This document shows positions 14,514 through 21,483 of a DNA stretch of 23,998 bases, in pieces. The number at the start of each line of letters is the position of its first letter. Within the stretch, counting starts at the first letter, position 1. The position numbers were made by a program, and so were the translations under genes. The notes beneath the pieces are model-generated. The model did no database searches. It saw only the letters and a list, made by a program, of their open reading frames with translations, and was not told the origin of the DNA. The DNA is from an uncultured Opitutia bacterium (GTDB lineage Bacteria; Verrucomicrobiota; Verrucomicrobiia; Opitutales; UBA953), in assembly GCA_903882335.1 (NCBI GenBank), contig CAIRWP010000061.1:1-23998 (forward strand). The letters are read 5' to 3'.

Positions 14514-15086
14514 ATGTCCCCGGAAGAGCTCCCTCCCCCCGAAGACGAGGAGGACAAGCGGCTGATGGCGCTTGTCGCCTCCGGGGACGACGACGCCCTC
14601 CGGCTGCTGGTCCACCGTCACCACGTCCGCCTGGTCGGCTACCTCCGGTCCGAGGTCGGCTCCCAGACCACCGCGGAGGAATTGGCCATGGAGGTGTTCA
14701 TCCGCCTGCACCGGGCGGCGGGCCGTTGGCGGCCCGAGGCCAAGCTGACCACCTACCTCATCCATATCGCGCATAACCTGGTCCTCAACGAGTGGCGCCG
14801 CCGCGGTCGCAAGCCGACCACCGCCCTCGACTCGGCCCCGGAGCCCGGCGACCTCAGTCATGATTCCGCCCGCCGGGTCAACGAACTGGACGAGGCTTTC
14901 CGCCAGGCCGTCGCCCTGCTGCCGCCCGAGCAGCGGACCGCCATCCTGCTGCTCGTCCAGCAGGAGATGCCCTACGAGGAGATCGCCGCCGTGATGGAAG
15001 CCCCGGTTTCCTCGGTCAAGACGTGGATTCACCGCGCCCGAACCCGCCTCCGCGAACTTCTTAAAGATCACTATGACCCAGCCTGA
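14514..15086 (+). CDS. ECF-type RNA polymerase sigma factor
   Basis: A 190-residue sigma-70 family extracytoplasmic-function sigma factor. Region 2 covers about residues 15-98, with the core-binding and promoter-melting segment EELAMEVFIRLHRAAGRWRP (55-74) and LTTYLIHIAHNLVLNEWRRR (78-97). Region 4 covers about 122-185, with LPPEQRTAILL and the helix-turn-helix MPYEEIAAVMEAPVSSVKTW (152-171), then the conserved IHRARTRLRELL. There is no region 3, as expected for this class. It lies 56 bases after the pseudoprotease and 36 before a small membrane protein, the usual place for its anti-sigma partner. The N-terminus is rich in acidic residues and proline. Target promoters are not known. Confidence 0.93.
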   Translation: MSPEELPPPEDEEDKRLMALVASGDDDALRLLVHRHHVRLVGYLRSEVGSQTTAEELAMEVFIRLHRAAGRWRPEAKLTTYLIHIAHNLVLNEWRRRGRKPTTALDSAPEPGDLSHDSARRVNELDEAFRQAVALLPPEQRTAILLLVQQEMPYEEIAAVMEAPVSSVKTWIHRARTRLRELLKDHYDPA

Positions 15087-15122
15087 AGCCTGCAACTTGC
15101 CCGCCCCGACGGGGTTTACCCT

Positions 15123-15497
15123 ATGAACCGACCGATGCACCCGCCCTCCGGACATGACTTCGACCAGGACCTCGCCCGCGCGTTGGCCTCGGGTCGGGAT
15201 GTGTCCTGCCCGGGTTTCGCCGACCGCGCCGTCCAGGCGATCGGCGCCGACCGCCGCCGCCGGACCCTGCTTCGCTGGGGTTCCGGCCTGACCACGGCTG
15301 CCGCTTGCCTCCTCGCCGCCTTCGTCCTCCAAGGCGGCGGTGACGATTCGCTCGCCCAGCGGGCGGACGCCCTCGCCGCCAGCGACGAATCACGCCAGCT
15401 CAGCGATATCCTCGGGTTCGTCGATGAGCTTTCGTTCCTCACCCCAGCGATCGACCCGCATTCCGTGGTGGATGCGCTGATCAACCCCGAACTGTGA
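15123..15497 (+). CDS. Small one-TM protein, probable anti-sigma factor
   Basis: A 124-residue protein I cannot assign to a family by sequence. Residues 1-46 are hydrophilic and arginine-rich toward the membrane (DRRRR at 43-47), followed by one hydrophobic helix at about 55-70. A mostly acidic C-terminal part (71-124) would then lie in the periplasm. The positive-inside rule puts the N-terminus in the cytoplasm, where an anti-sigma domain would hold the ECF factor encoded just upstream. No zinc motif (HxxxCxxC) is seen. The call rests on gene order and topology, so it is inference. The stop is 5 bases before the next gene. Confidence 0.6.
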   Translation: MNRPMHPPSGHDFDQDLARALASGRDVSCPGFADRAVQAIGADRRRRTLLRWGSGLTTAAACLLAAFVLQGGGDDSLAQRADALAASDESRQLSDILGFVDELSFLTPAIDPHSVVDALINPEL

Positions 15498-15502
15498 CCG
15501 CC

Positions 15503-16072
15503 ATGCGTCCCGTTCTGTCGCTGGCCGGCCTCCTGGTCGCCCTCGTCGCGGTCGCCGCCGAAGGTGACGCGCCCGCCCGGCCGGCCGGCCCGCCCCCGCG
15601 GGGTCCCGAGGCGCTCCCGTCCGTGGAGGAGATCCAGACCATCCGTCGGATCATGGAGCTGCCGCCGGAGCGCCTTTCCCGCATCCGCCAAGCGATCGAG
15701 AAACTGGAGCGCATGTCCCCCGAGGCCCGCGCCGACTACGCCGCCCGGCTCGTCAAATACGAGCAGGCGCCTCCCGAGGAACGGACCAAGATCATGAAGG
15801 AGATGCGCGAACGCGGCTTCAGCGCCCGCATCCTCGAGCACCATTTCAAGACCATGCCGGCGGCCCAGGCCAATGAGGAACGCGCACGCTTCCTGGCCCT
15901 GAGCGCGGAGGATCGTCAGGACTATGTCCGGAAGATCGCTGAGAAGCACGGTAGCGACTTCGGCAAGGGTAAGAAGGACGACGCCAAGAAGGACGACGCC
16001 AAGAAGGACGACCCCAAGCGTCGCAAGGATGAACCCGCGGTCCCGGCCGCGCCGGCCGACGGCGCGAAGTAA
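15503..16072 (+). CDS. Small exported helical protein with charged repeat tail
   Basis: A 189-residue exported protein of unknown function. Residues 1-19 are a signal peptide (MRPVLSLAGLLVALVAVAAE). A proline-rich linker follows, then a helix-rich body with repeated [LM]SPE/[LM]PPE/LSAED starts, reminiscent of DUF3106 or Spy/CpxP-like periplasmic helical proteins. That resemblance is loose. The C-terminus (about 152-175) is a highly charged tail of KKDDA repeats. The ATG at 15503 gives a good signal peptide; a GTG at 15494 overlapping the previous stop is less likely. As the last gene after sigma and anti-sigma genes, it may be a periplasmic sensor or target of the module. It ends 9 bases from the convergent lpxL stop. 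Confidence 0.7.
   Translation: MRPVLSLAGLLVALVAVAAEGDAPARPAGPPPRGPEALPSVEEIQTIRRIMELPPERLSRIRQAIEKLERMSPEARADYAARLVKYEQAPPEERTKIMKEMRERGFSARILEHHFKTMPAAQANEERARFLALSAEDRQDYVRKIAEKHGSDFGKGKKDDAKKDDAKKDDPKRRKDEPAVPAAPADGAK
15971..16015 (+). repeat. 15-bp tandem repeat, three units, inside the last gene of the sigma cluster
   Basis: AAGAAGGACGACGCC occurs twice and then once with a single change (ACCCC at the end). It encodes the KKDDA/KKDDP tail. Being a multiple of three, copy-number change would only lengthen or shorten the tail. Confidence 0.9.
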
Positions 16073-16081
16073 GTCCTGACC

Positions 16082-16951
16082 TCAGAGTTCCTCGTGCCAG
16101 GGAGCGTCGCCGTAGCGCCACCGGTCGTGGGCCCACAGCCAATCCGCGCAGGCCTCGTCGGACGAGCGCAAGCGGGTCTCCAGCCAGGCGTTGGATTCGC
16201 GGGTGAGGCCAGCGGTGTCCGTCGACCGCAGGACGGCGCTCCGTAGCACGCAGCGCCAGAAGCCGGTCCGCTCGGCCCAGAAGATCCGCGTGGCGGCCTT
16301 ATGCCTCTGCGCGAGGAGCCCGGGCAGGTGGGTCACGGCGGCGGGGCGGCCAAGGAAGGTCAGGCGCCGCCCGGACTGGATCTTCTGGTCGAAGAGGATA
16401 CAGCTCGCCCCGCCGGCGCGCACGTTGCGCATCAGCTCGCCGAACCCTTCGCGTCGCGAGGCCAGCCGCATGCCGAAGCGCTCGCGCGCGGCCTTCACCC
16501 ACGCGTCGGCCGCCGGCTGGTTCAGGGGGCGGTAGAGCGTGACCCAGGGTCGGTCGCCGAGCGCCGGCGCCGCCAAGGTGATCGCCGTCATCATCTCCAT
16601 CAGCGTGAAGTGCGGGACGAACAGGACCAGGCCGCCGACGTCGGAGGTCAGCCGCGCCTCGCCCGCGAGCGCCTCCGGGTGGACCTGCACCCGCGCGCGG
16701 ATCGCGTCGTCCGATAGCCGCGGCGAGACGATGGAGAAGAGGCCCATCTCGGCGGCCCGCCGGCAGGACAGCCGCCCGATGTGCCGGACCCAAGCCTCGT
16801 CCCGGTCGGGGAAGGCCGCGCGGAGATTGGCCCGGATCACTCGGCGACGCAGGCCCCAGAGGAGGAGACCGAGGGCCGCGGCGTTCGCCCGGGCGAAACC
16901 CTCGGGCAGGCGGGCGAGCAGCCAGGCGTAGGTGGCGATCAGGGCCCGCAT
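16082..16951 (-). CDS. LpxL/HtrB-family lipid A acyltransferase-like protein
   Basis: A 289-residue membrane-associated acyltransferase of the lysophospholipid/lipid A biosynthesis acyltransferase family, which adds a secondary acyl chain to lipid A from acyl-ACP at the inner membrane. The catalytic HX4(D/E) motif is H114-E119 (PHFTLME). The substrate-binding segment TLYRPLNQPAADAWV is at about 138-152, and GGASCILFDQKI follows the usual spacing. The N-terminal helix (about 5-33) is hydrophobic. It is slightly shorter than E. coli LpxL (about 306). It starts 7 bases after the CobW-like gene, so it is probably cotranscribed with aroC. It shows that the cell makes an outer membrane with lipid A-like molecules. 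Chain specificity cannot be read from the sequence. Confidence 0.88.
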   Translation of the reverse strand: MRALIATYAWLLARLPEGFARANAAALGLLLWGLRRRVIRANLRAAFPDRDEAWVRHIGRLSCRRAAEMGLFSIVSPRLSDDAIRARVQVHPEALAGEARLTSDVGGLVLFVPHFTLMEMMTAITLAAPALGDRPWVTLYRPLNQPAADAWVKAARERFGMRLASRREGFGELMRNVRAGGASCILFDQKIQSGRRLTFLGRPAAVTHLPGLLAQRHKAATRIFWAERTGFWRCVLRSAVLRSTDTAGLTRESNAWLETRLRSSDEACADWLWAHDRWRYGDAPWHEEL

Positions 16952-16958
16952 GCGCGTT

Positions 16959-17681
16959 TTAGGACCGCTGCTCGCGGCGCAGGACCTCGCCTATCTCCGG
17001 CACGTTGAGGATCCGCCGGCCCAGTTCGTCCCGCGCGAAATATTTATCGGGTTGGCGGACCAAGTCGAACGGTTCGTCCGGGAGGTTGTCCTCGTCGAAC
17101 TCCATCTCGTCGACCGCATCGATATCGTCGAAGATATGCGTGCGGCGTAGCGGCTCGCCCTCGATCAGCATCGCCGGGTTGGTGAGCGTGCCGTGCTTCA
17201 GCAGGTTCACGACGAGGCACGGGTAGAAGTCGGCCTCGTACGGCTCGAGGAATTTGTTCACCCACTGGCCCGGGACCTCCCAGCGGCGGTTGAGCACCAC
17301 CACGTCCGCGAAGTGCACGCAGGGCACGAGCCACCTGGCCACGTCGGGGTGGCGCTGGGTCAGCGGGCAATCCACCACGGTCACGATCCGTTGGACCTGC
17401 CAGCCCGAGGCGGGGAGCGCGCGGTGCAGGGCCTCCATCTGGTCCACGGCGGACAGGCCGCCGTGCGTGACGAGGATGCCCGCGTCGGCGTCGCCGGGGG
17501 CGGGCAGGGTGGCGGCGCCGGCGGCGAACGCCCACGTGTCGGCCGCGCCGGACTCAGCCTCGTGGGCTTCGCGGAAAGTCCGGATACGCTTGCCGTCCGA
17601 CCAGCCGTTCTCGGCGAGTTCCTTCGCGACGGTGAGCCGGCCGGAGCCGCGGAGTCCGAGGATGATGATCAGGGGCTTCAT
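16959..17681 (-). CDS. CobW-like P-loop protein with degenerate nucleotide site
   Basis: A 240-residue cytoplasmic protein of unknown function. Its start, IIILGLRGSGRLTVAKEL (5-22), occupies a Walker A position, but the GKS/T is replaced by GRL, so nucleotide binding is doubtful. GILVTHGGL (68-76) and then VQRIVTVVDCPLTQRHPDV (96-114) and VHFADVVVLNRRWEVP (122-137) follow the order VVDa...Q..AD...lNK.D of CobW/COG0523 GTPases, with the specificity motif also broken. The C-terminal 45 residues are very acidic (DEMEFDEDNLPDEPFD). Its ATG overlaps the aroC stop as ATGA, and lpxL follows after 7 bases, so it is translated within this operon. The first line also recalls shikimate kinase P-loops, which is tempting next to aroC, but the rest does not fit. 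Role unknown. Confidence 0.6.
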   Translation of the reverse strand: MKPLIIILGLRGSGRLTVAKELAENGWSDGKRIRTFREAHEAESGAADTWAFAAGAATLPAPGDADAGILVTHGGLSAVDQMEALHRALPASGWQVQRIVTVVDCPLTQRHPDVARWLVPCVHFADVVVLNRRWEVPGQWVNKFLEPYEADFYPCLVVNLLKHGTLTNPAMLIEGEPLRRTHIFDDIDAVDEMEFDEDNLPDEPFDLVRQPDKYFARDELGRRILNVPEIGEVLRREQRS

Positions 17682-18787
17682 GCCTTGCGTCCGCAGCGGC
17701 CGAAGGGCGCGTTCTGTCCGCGGTCGCGGAGCCAGTGGTCGACGGCGACGAGCGCGGCCATGGCCTCGACGATCGGCACGGCGCGCGGGAGCACGCACGG
17801 GTCGTGGCGGCCCTTGGCCGTGAGCTCGGTGGCGCGGCCGTCGGGACCCACGGTCCGCTGCGGCTTGAGCACGGTCGCGGTCGGCTTGAAGGCGACGCGG
17901 AAGATGACGGCCTCGCCGTTCGTGATGCCGCCCTGCGTGCCGCCGGAACGATTGGTCGCCGTGCGGATGCGTCCGCCCTTGCGCACGAAGGTATCGTTGT
18001 GCGCGCTGCCGCGCAGCAGCGTGCCGGCGAAGCCGCTGCCGAGCTCGAAGCCCTTGGTCGCGGGGAGCGAGAGCATCGCCTTCGCGAGGTCGGCCTCGAA
18101 GCGGTCGAAGACCGGCGAGCCGAGGCCGGTGGGCAGGTTCTCGATGGCGCAGCAGATCACGCCGCCGACGGAGTCGCCGTCGGCGCGCGCCGCGCGGATG
18201 AGCGCGTCGATCTTCGCGGCGGTGGCCGGGTGCGGGCAGCGCGTCGGCGTGGCCTCCACCTGCTTCAGCGTCGGGGTCTTCGCGGGCGCCGGCATGCGGA
18301 CGTCAGCGACGCTCTCAACCCAGGCGGTGATACGCGCGCCGCAGGCGTGGCTCAGCACGGTCTTGGCGACGGCGCCCGCGGCGACGCGCGCGGCGGTCTC
18401 GCGGGCCGAGGAACGGCCGCCGCCGGCGACGGCGCGGATGCCGTACTTGGCGTCGTAGGTGAAGTCGGCGTGCGAGGGGCGGTAGGCCGTCCTCATCTCG
18501 GCGTAGGCCTCCGACCGCTGGTCCGTGTTGCGGATGACGATGGCGATGGGCGAGCCGAGGGTGAGGCCGTCGGGCGAGATGCCGGAAAGCACCTCCGGCT
18601 CGTCGCCTTCCTTGCGTTGCGTGACCAACGCGCTCTGGCCGGGCCGGCGCCGCGCGAGCTCGGCGCGGAGGAAGGCCGGGTCGAAGGGGACGCGCGGCGG
18701 GCAGCCGTCGATGACGACGCCTAAGGCGGGTCCGTGGCTTTCGCCGAAGGTGGTGATCCGGAAACTGTGGCCGTGGATGTTGCCCAT
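17678..18787 (-). CDS. aroC: Chorismate synthase
   Basis: This enzyme catalyses the last step of the shikimate pathway, converting EPSP to chorismate with reduced FMN. The 369-residue protein begins GNIHGHSFRITTFGESHGPA with the GESHG signature and GVVIDGCPP. It has HADFTYDAKYGIRAVAGGGR and GRSSARETAARVAAGAVAK, the family signature around the flavin site, and RSGGTQGGITNGE in the C-terminal half. Length and motifs are normal. The ATG at 18787 is followed directly by the canonical N-terminus. The leader is pyrimidine-rich with no Shine-Dalgarno, and the T-run of the upstream terminator lies about 25 bases before the start. It is the first gene of a three-gene operon (aroC, CobW-like, lpxL). 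Confidence 0.96.
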   Translation of the reverse strand: MGNIHGHSFRITTFGESHGPALGVVIDGCPPRVPFDPAFLRAELARRRPGQSALVTQRKEGDEPEVLSGISPDGLTLGSPIAIVIRNTDQRSEAYAEMRTAYRPSHADFTYDAKYGIRAVAGGGRSSARETAARVAAGAVAKTVLSHACGARITAWVESVADVRMPAPAKTPTLKQVEATPTRCPHPATAAKIDALIRAARADGDSVGGVICCAIENLPTGLGSPVFDRFEADLAKAMLSLPATKGFELGSGFAGTLLRGSAHNDTFVRKGGRIRTATNRSGGTQGGITNGEAVIFRVAFKPTATVLKPQRTVGPDGRATELTAKGRHDPCVLPRAVPIVEAMAALVAVDHWLRDRGQNAPFGRCGRKA

Positions 18788-18809
18788 GAGGGAAAGGGAG
18801 TTGAGGCTT

Positions 18810-18850
18810 AAAAAAGGAACGCCGCCGAGCCTGGGGGCCGGGCGGCGTCC
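18810..18850 (-). terminator. Rho-independent terminator after the small lipoprotein gene
   Basis: On the minus strand, ACGCCGCC pairs with GGCGGCGT (18841-18848 with 18819-18826), extended by GG/CC past a one-base bulge, followed by a run of six T. It separates the lipoprotein gene from aroC. Confidence 0.85.
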
Positions 18851-18872
18851 GTGGAGCGGTTCCGCCCGGCGC

Positions 18873-19310
18873 TTAGCGACGGAGGTTCTGGGAGATGATG
18901 GAGACCAGCTTCTGGCTCTGCGGCAGGTTGCCGAAGAAGCCGTACTTCACGGAGACGGACACGAAGGCCTGCTTGGAGATGGGGTCTTCGGCCTTGAGGA
19001 CCTCGACCTTGACCTCGAGGTCGCCGATGGCGCGGGCAATGATGATTACGCCGAGGAGGTCGTTGCCGGTGGCGTTCTCAGGCTCAGGGGTCTCGCCCAT
19101 GCGCTTCATGTCGGCCTGGGAGTCGATGGCCCGCTTGACGGCATTGAAGACGCTGTCGAGGTCGGTGGTGTTGTAGCGGGTGACCAGGGTCCCGGTCACG
19201 TTGGAGAAACTGGCCTCGCGCTGGTCCGGGTTGTCGACGCCGATCAGGGTGTTGCAGCCCGTGACGGCGAAGGCGGTGGCGAGGAGGGCGAGGGTGGTGG
19301 CGAGCTTCAT
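18873..19310 (-). CDS. Small hypothetical lipoprotein
   Basis: A 145-residue exported lipoprotein. Residues 1-18 are a signal with a lipobox ending in cysteine (AFAVTGC, C19), so the mature protein should be acylated. The rest looks like a compact alpha/beta domain (SFSNVTGTLVTRYNTTDLDS, then AVKRAIDSQADMKR and LEVKVEVLKAED, then VSVSVKYGFFGN). It resembles small periplasmic lipoproteins of the DUF3568 type, though I could not confirm this. The ATG at 19310 is chosen because it starts the signal peptide; the frame runs 17 codons further upstream. It is monocistronic, with its own terminator, and divergent from mraZ. Function unknown. Confidence 0.8.
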   Translation of the reverse strand: MKLATTLALLATAFAVTGCNTLIGVDNPDQREASFSNVTGTLVTRYNTTDLDSVFNAVKRAIDSQADMKRMGETPEPENATGNDLLGVIIIARAIGDLEVKVEVLKAEDPISKQAFVSVSVKYGFFGNLPQSQKLVSIISQNLRR

Positions 19311-19676
19311 GGTCAAGGTCGTGGTTGAGTGGTTCCAGACAAAGCACAGCGGGGGCGGCAAGGCAACCAGTTTCGCCCCGGCGGCGGCAGGGCGGAGGGG
19401 CGGAAAAACGTAGTTGATTTATAGATACATCCGCCGGCGCGGCCCGTGGGCCAGGCGGTCCGGTCGGGGGATCGGCTCGACCCGACGGAGGGGGTGTTTC
19501 TGCCTAAAAACACGCATAAATCATAAAACATTAATAAACAACAACTTATGTTTTTACGACTTAAACCAATCTATTAATGGGGTCCTGGCGCGTGTTAATA
19601 ACAAAATGGGGCAAATTTCTTGACCAGTGGGGGGCTGTGGCGAAAAGTGGGTCGATAGGGGGCTTTACCCCACGAA
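19311..19676. other. Divergent intergenic region with AT-rich leader upstream of mraZ
   Basis: This 366-bp gap lies between the divergent lipoprotein gene and mraZ. From about 19500 to 19600 it is far richer in A and T than the rest of the window. It contains inverted repeats GTGTTT/AAACAC (19494-19499 with 19508-19513) and AAAACAT/ATGTTTT (19525-19531 with 19548-19554). On the minus strand a TATAAA at about 19419-19424 could be a -10 element for the lipoprotein gene. I see no gene. Promoters for the dcw cluster probably lie here; the MraZ-box candidate is listed separately. Confidence 0.6.
19627..19662 (+). promoter_or_regulatory. MraZ box: GTGG direct repeats with 10-bp period
   Basis: GTGG occurs at 19627, 19637 and 19647, and a diverged AGGG at 19657, all in exact 10-bp register, ending 15 bases before the mraZ ATG. 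In E. coli and other bacteria MraZ represses its own dcw operon by binding three TGGG-type repeats spaced by 5 bases (10-bp period). The site position and spacing match this. A TTGACC hexamer at 19620-19625 abuts the first repeat. Confidence 0.75.
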
Positions 19677-20135
19677 ATGTCCACTGGCGCTCACATCGGT
19701 CTCTTCACCGGCATCCATCACGGAAAGCTGGACGAGAAGAACCGTGTCACGATCCCGGCGGCCTGGCGTTTCGAAGGCGGCGGCGAGACGAGTTTCCTCG
19801 CGATGTTCCACCCCGCGCTCGGCTCGATCGTCGTGTTCCCGCCCGCGATGGTGCGGCGCATCTTCGACGCCGCGACGCAGGTCACGGTGAGCGACCCTGA
19901 CAAGATGGACGCGCTGCGGCTGCTCGGCGAGAACAGCGTGGAGGTCGCGTGCGACAAGGCCGGACGCATCACGCTCAACGAGCACGTGGTGGGCCAGGCG
20001 GCGCTCGGCCGCGACGTTGTGTTCCGCGGCGGCTTCACGACGTTCCAGATCACGTCGGTCAACCCCCCGGCGGTCGACCGCGATTCCGAGCGCACGCTCG
20101 TCATCCTGCGCGCGCTCAAGGAACTCGGCATCTGA
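19677..20135 (+). CDS. mraZ: Transcriptional regulator MraZ
   Basis: A 152-residue AbrB-fold DNA-binding protein that typically forms rings and controls the dcw operon. The two tandem MraZ repeats are present: GKLDEKNRVTIPAAWR at 16-31 and ACDKAGRITLNEHV at 91-104, each with the family DxKxR-like core (first repeat D19-K21-R23, second D93-K94-R97). It is the first gene of the division and cell-wall cluster, 50 bases ahead of rsmH. The ATG at 19677 follows the 10-bp repeat series, which should be its own operator, so autoregulation is likely. Confidence 0.95.
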   Translation: MSTGAHIGLFTGIHHGKLDEKNRVTIPAAWRFEGGGETSFLAMFHPALGSIVVFPPAMVRRIFDAATQVTVSDPDKMDALRLLGENSVEVACDKAGRITLNEHVVGQAALGRDVVFRGGFTTFQITSVNPPAVDRDSERTLVILRALKELGI

Positions 20136-20185
20136 GCCTGTATCCAAAAGTTACTGACACAACTCACACCTTATTCACAGCCCGT

Positions 20186-21103
20186 ATGACCAGCCACGTC
20201 CCCGTCCTGCTTGAGGAGTGCCTCGCGCTCCTCGACCCGCGGGACGGGCGCGCCTACCTGGATGGTACGTTCGGCGGCGGCGGGCATACCGCGGCGCTGC
20301 TCGACCGCGCCCTGAGCGCCACGGTCGACGCGCTGGACCGCGACCCGGCCGCCGGCGAACGCGCCGCCCCGCTGCTCGCGCGCTACGCCGGCCGCCTGCG
20401 TTTCCACGCCGAGAACTTCCGCGACCTCGACCGGGTGGCCGGCCGCTTCGACGGCGTGCTGCTCGACATCGGCGTCTCCTCCTTCCAGCTCGACGAGCCC
20501 GCCCGCGGTTTCTCCTTCCGCCACGACGCCCCCAACGACATGCGCATGGACACGCGCGCCGGTCGTAGTGCCGCCGAGTTCCTCGAGCGCGCCGACCGCC
20601 AGGAGCTCGTCCGTGCCGTGCGCGACTACGGCGAGGAGCCGCGCTGGCACCGCGTGGTCACCGCGATCGAGCAGGCGCGTGGCTCGGGCCGGCTCGCCCG
20701 CACCGGTTCCTTCGCCGAGCTGGTGGCCGAGGCCGCGCCGCCCGCCCCCGGCCCCCGCGGACCGCATCCCGCCACCCGCACCTTCCAAGGCGTGCGTATC
20801 GCCGTCAACGACGAGCTCGGCGCCCTCGCCGCCGCCCTGCCCAAGGCCTTCGCCAAGCTCACCGCCGGCGGCGTGCTCGCCGTCATCTCCTTCCACTCGC
20901 TCGAGGACCGGATGGTGAAGCGTTACATGAACGGCGTGGCCGGCCGCCCGGTCGACCGCGACGACAACACCGCCCAGGACGACCGCGTCAAGCAGGCCGA
21001 TCTCCTCACCCGCAAGGCCGTCCAGCCGTCGGACGCCGAGCAGCAACGCAACCCCCGCAGCCGCTCCGCTCGGCTGCGCGCCGTCCGGAGGCTCGCCGCA
21101 TGA
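20186..21103 (+). CDS. rsmH: 16S rRNA (cytosine-1402-N4)-methyltransferase
   Basis: A 305-residue S-adenosylmethionine-dependent enzyme (formerly MraW) that methylates C1402 of 16S rRNA at the ribosomal P site. It has HVPVLLEECLALL at 4-16, the SAM-binding DGTFGGGGHTAALL at 26-39, LDRDPAA as motif II, and VLLDIGVSSFQLDEPARGFS at 91-110 with DMRMD at 118-122. GVLAVISFHSLEDRMVKRY near 230-250 is also conserved. The length is typical. The ATG at 20186 opens directly into the conserved N-terminus; the open frame extends back into mraZ. The start lacks Shine-Dalgarno. The stop overlaps the next gene as ATGA. Confidence 0.96.
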   Translation: MTSHVPVLLEECLALLDPRDGRAYLDGTFGGGGHTAALLDRALSATVDALDRDPAAGERAAPLLARYAGRLRFHAENFRDLDRVAGRFDGVLLDIGVSSFQLDEPARGFSFRHDAPNDMRMDTRAGRSAAEFLERADRQELVRAVRDYGEEPRWHRVVTAIEQARGSGRLARTGSFAELVAEAAPPAPGPRGPHPATRTFQGVRIAVNDELGALAAALPKAFAKLTAGGVLAVISFHSLEDRMVKRYMNGVAGRPVDRDDNTAQDDRVKQADLLTRKAVQPSDAEQQRNPRSRSARLRAVRRLAA

Positions 21104-21483
21104 ACCCCCGCCGCCTCTGGACCTGGGCCTTCGTGGCCGCGACGCTCGCCGTCGCCGCCGTCGGCACGATCAACATCATCCGCCTGCGCATCCAGGGCGA
21201 CGCCGTGGGCCAGCAGATCGTGCGCCACGAGCGCGCCGCCGTGGAGACGCGCAAGGAACTCGACGGCCTCAAGCGCCGGCGCGACCAGGGCCTCGACACG
21301 CTCCAGCTCATCCAGCGCGTGGGCGATGATTTCAAGCCGCCGACCCCGGACCGCGTCCTCTGGGTCCGCCCCCATCCCGCCGCGCCCGCCGCGGTCCCCC
21401 TCCTCACCCAGAGCCCGCGGACCGCGGCGCTTGACATCGCGTTCCGCCCCGCCGCGGAGCAGGGAGGAAAGAGCCCGCGATGA
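21100..21483 (+). CDS. FtsL-like division protein
   Basis: A 127-residue bitopic protein in the place where ftsL sits in dcw clusters, between rsmH and ftsI. A TM helix spans about residues 9-25 (AFVAATLAVAAVGTINI). A coiled-coil-like helix follows at about 35-72 (HERAAVETRKELDGLKRRRD), then a proline-rich tail of about 50 residues. FtsL recruits and activates FtsW/FtsI at the septum through this layout. FtsL sequences diverge greatly, so the call rests on topology and gene order. A GGAGG ribosome site lies 8 bases before the ATG, which overlaps the rsmH stop by four bases. The stop overlaps ftsI in the same way. Confidence 0.8.
   Translation: MNPRRLWTWAFVAATLAVAAVGTINIIRLRIQGDAVGQQIVRHERAAVETRKELDGLKRRRDQGLDTLQLIQRVGDDFKPPTPDRVLWVRPHPAAPAAVPLLTQSPRTAALDIAFRPAAEQGGKSPR

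Noticed and set aside
17620..17681. Shikimate kinase beside aroC
   Set aside because: The first 20 residues look like a shikimate kinase P-loop, but the essential GKS/T is missing and the rest follows CobW-like order.
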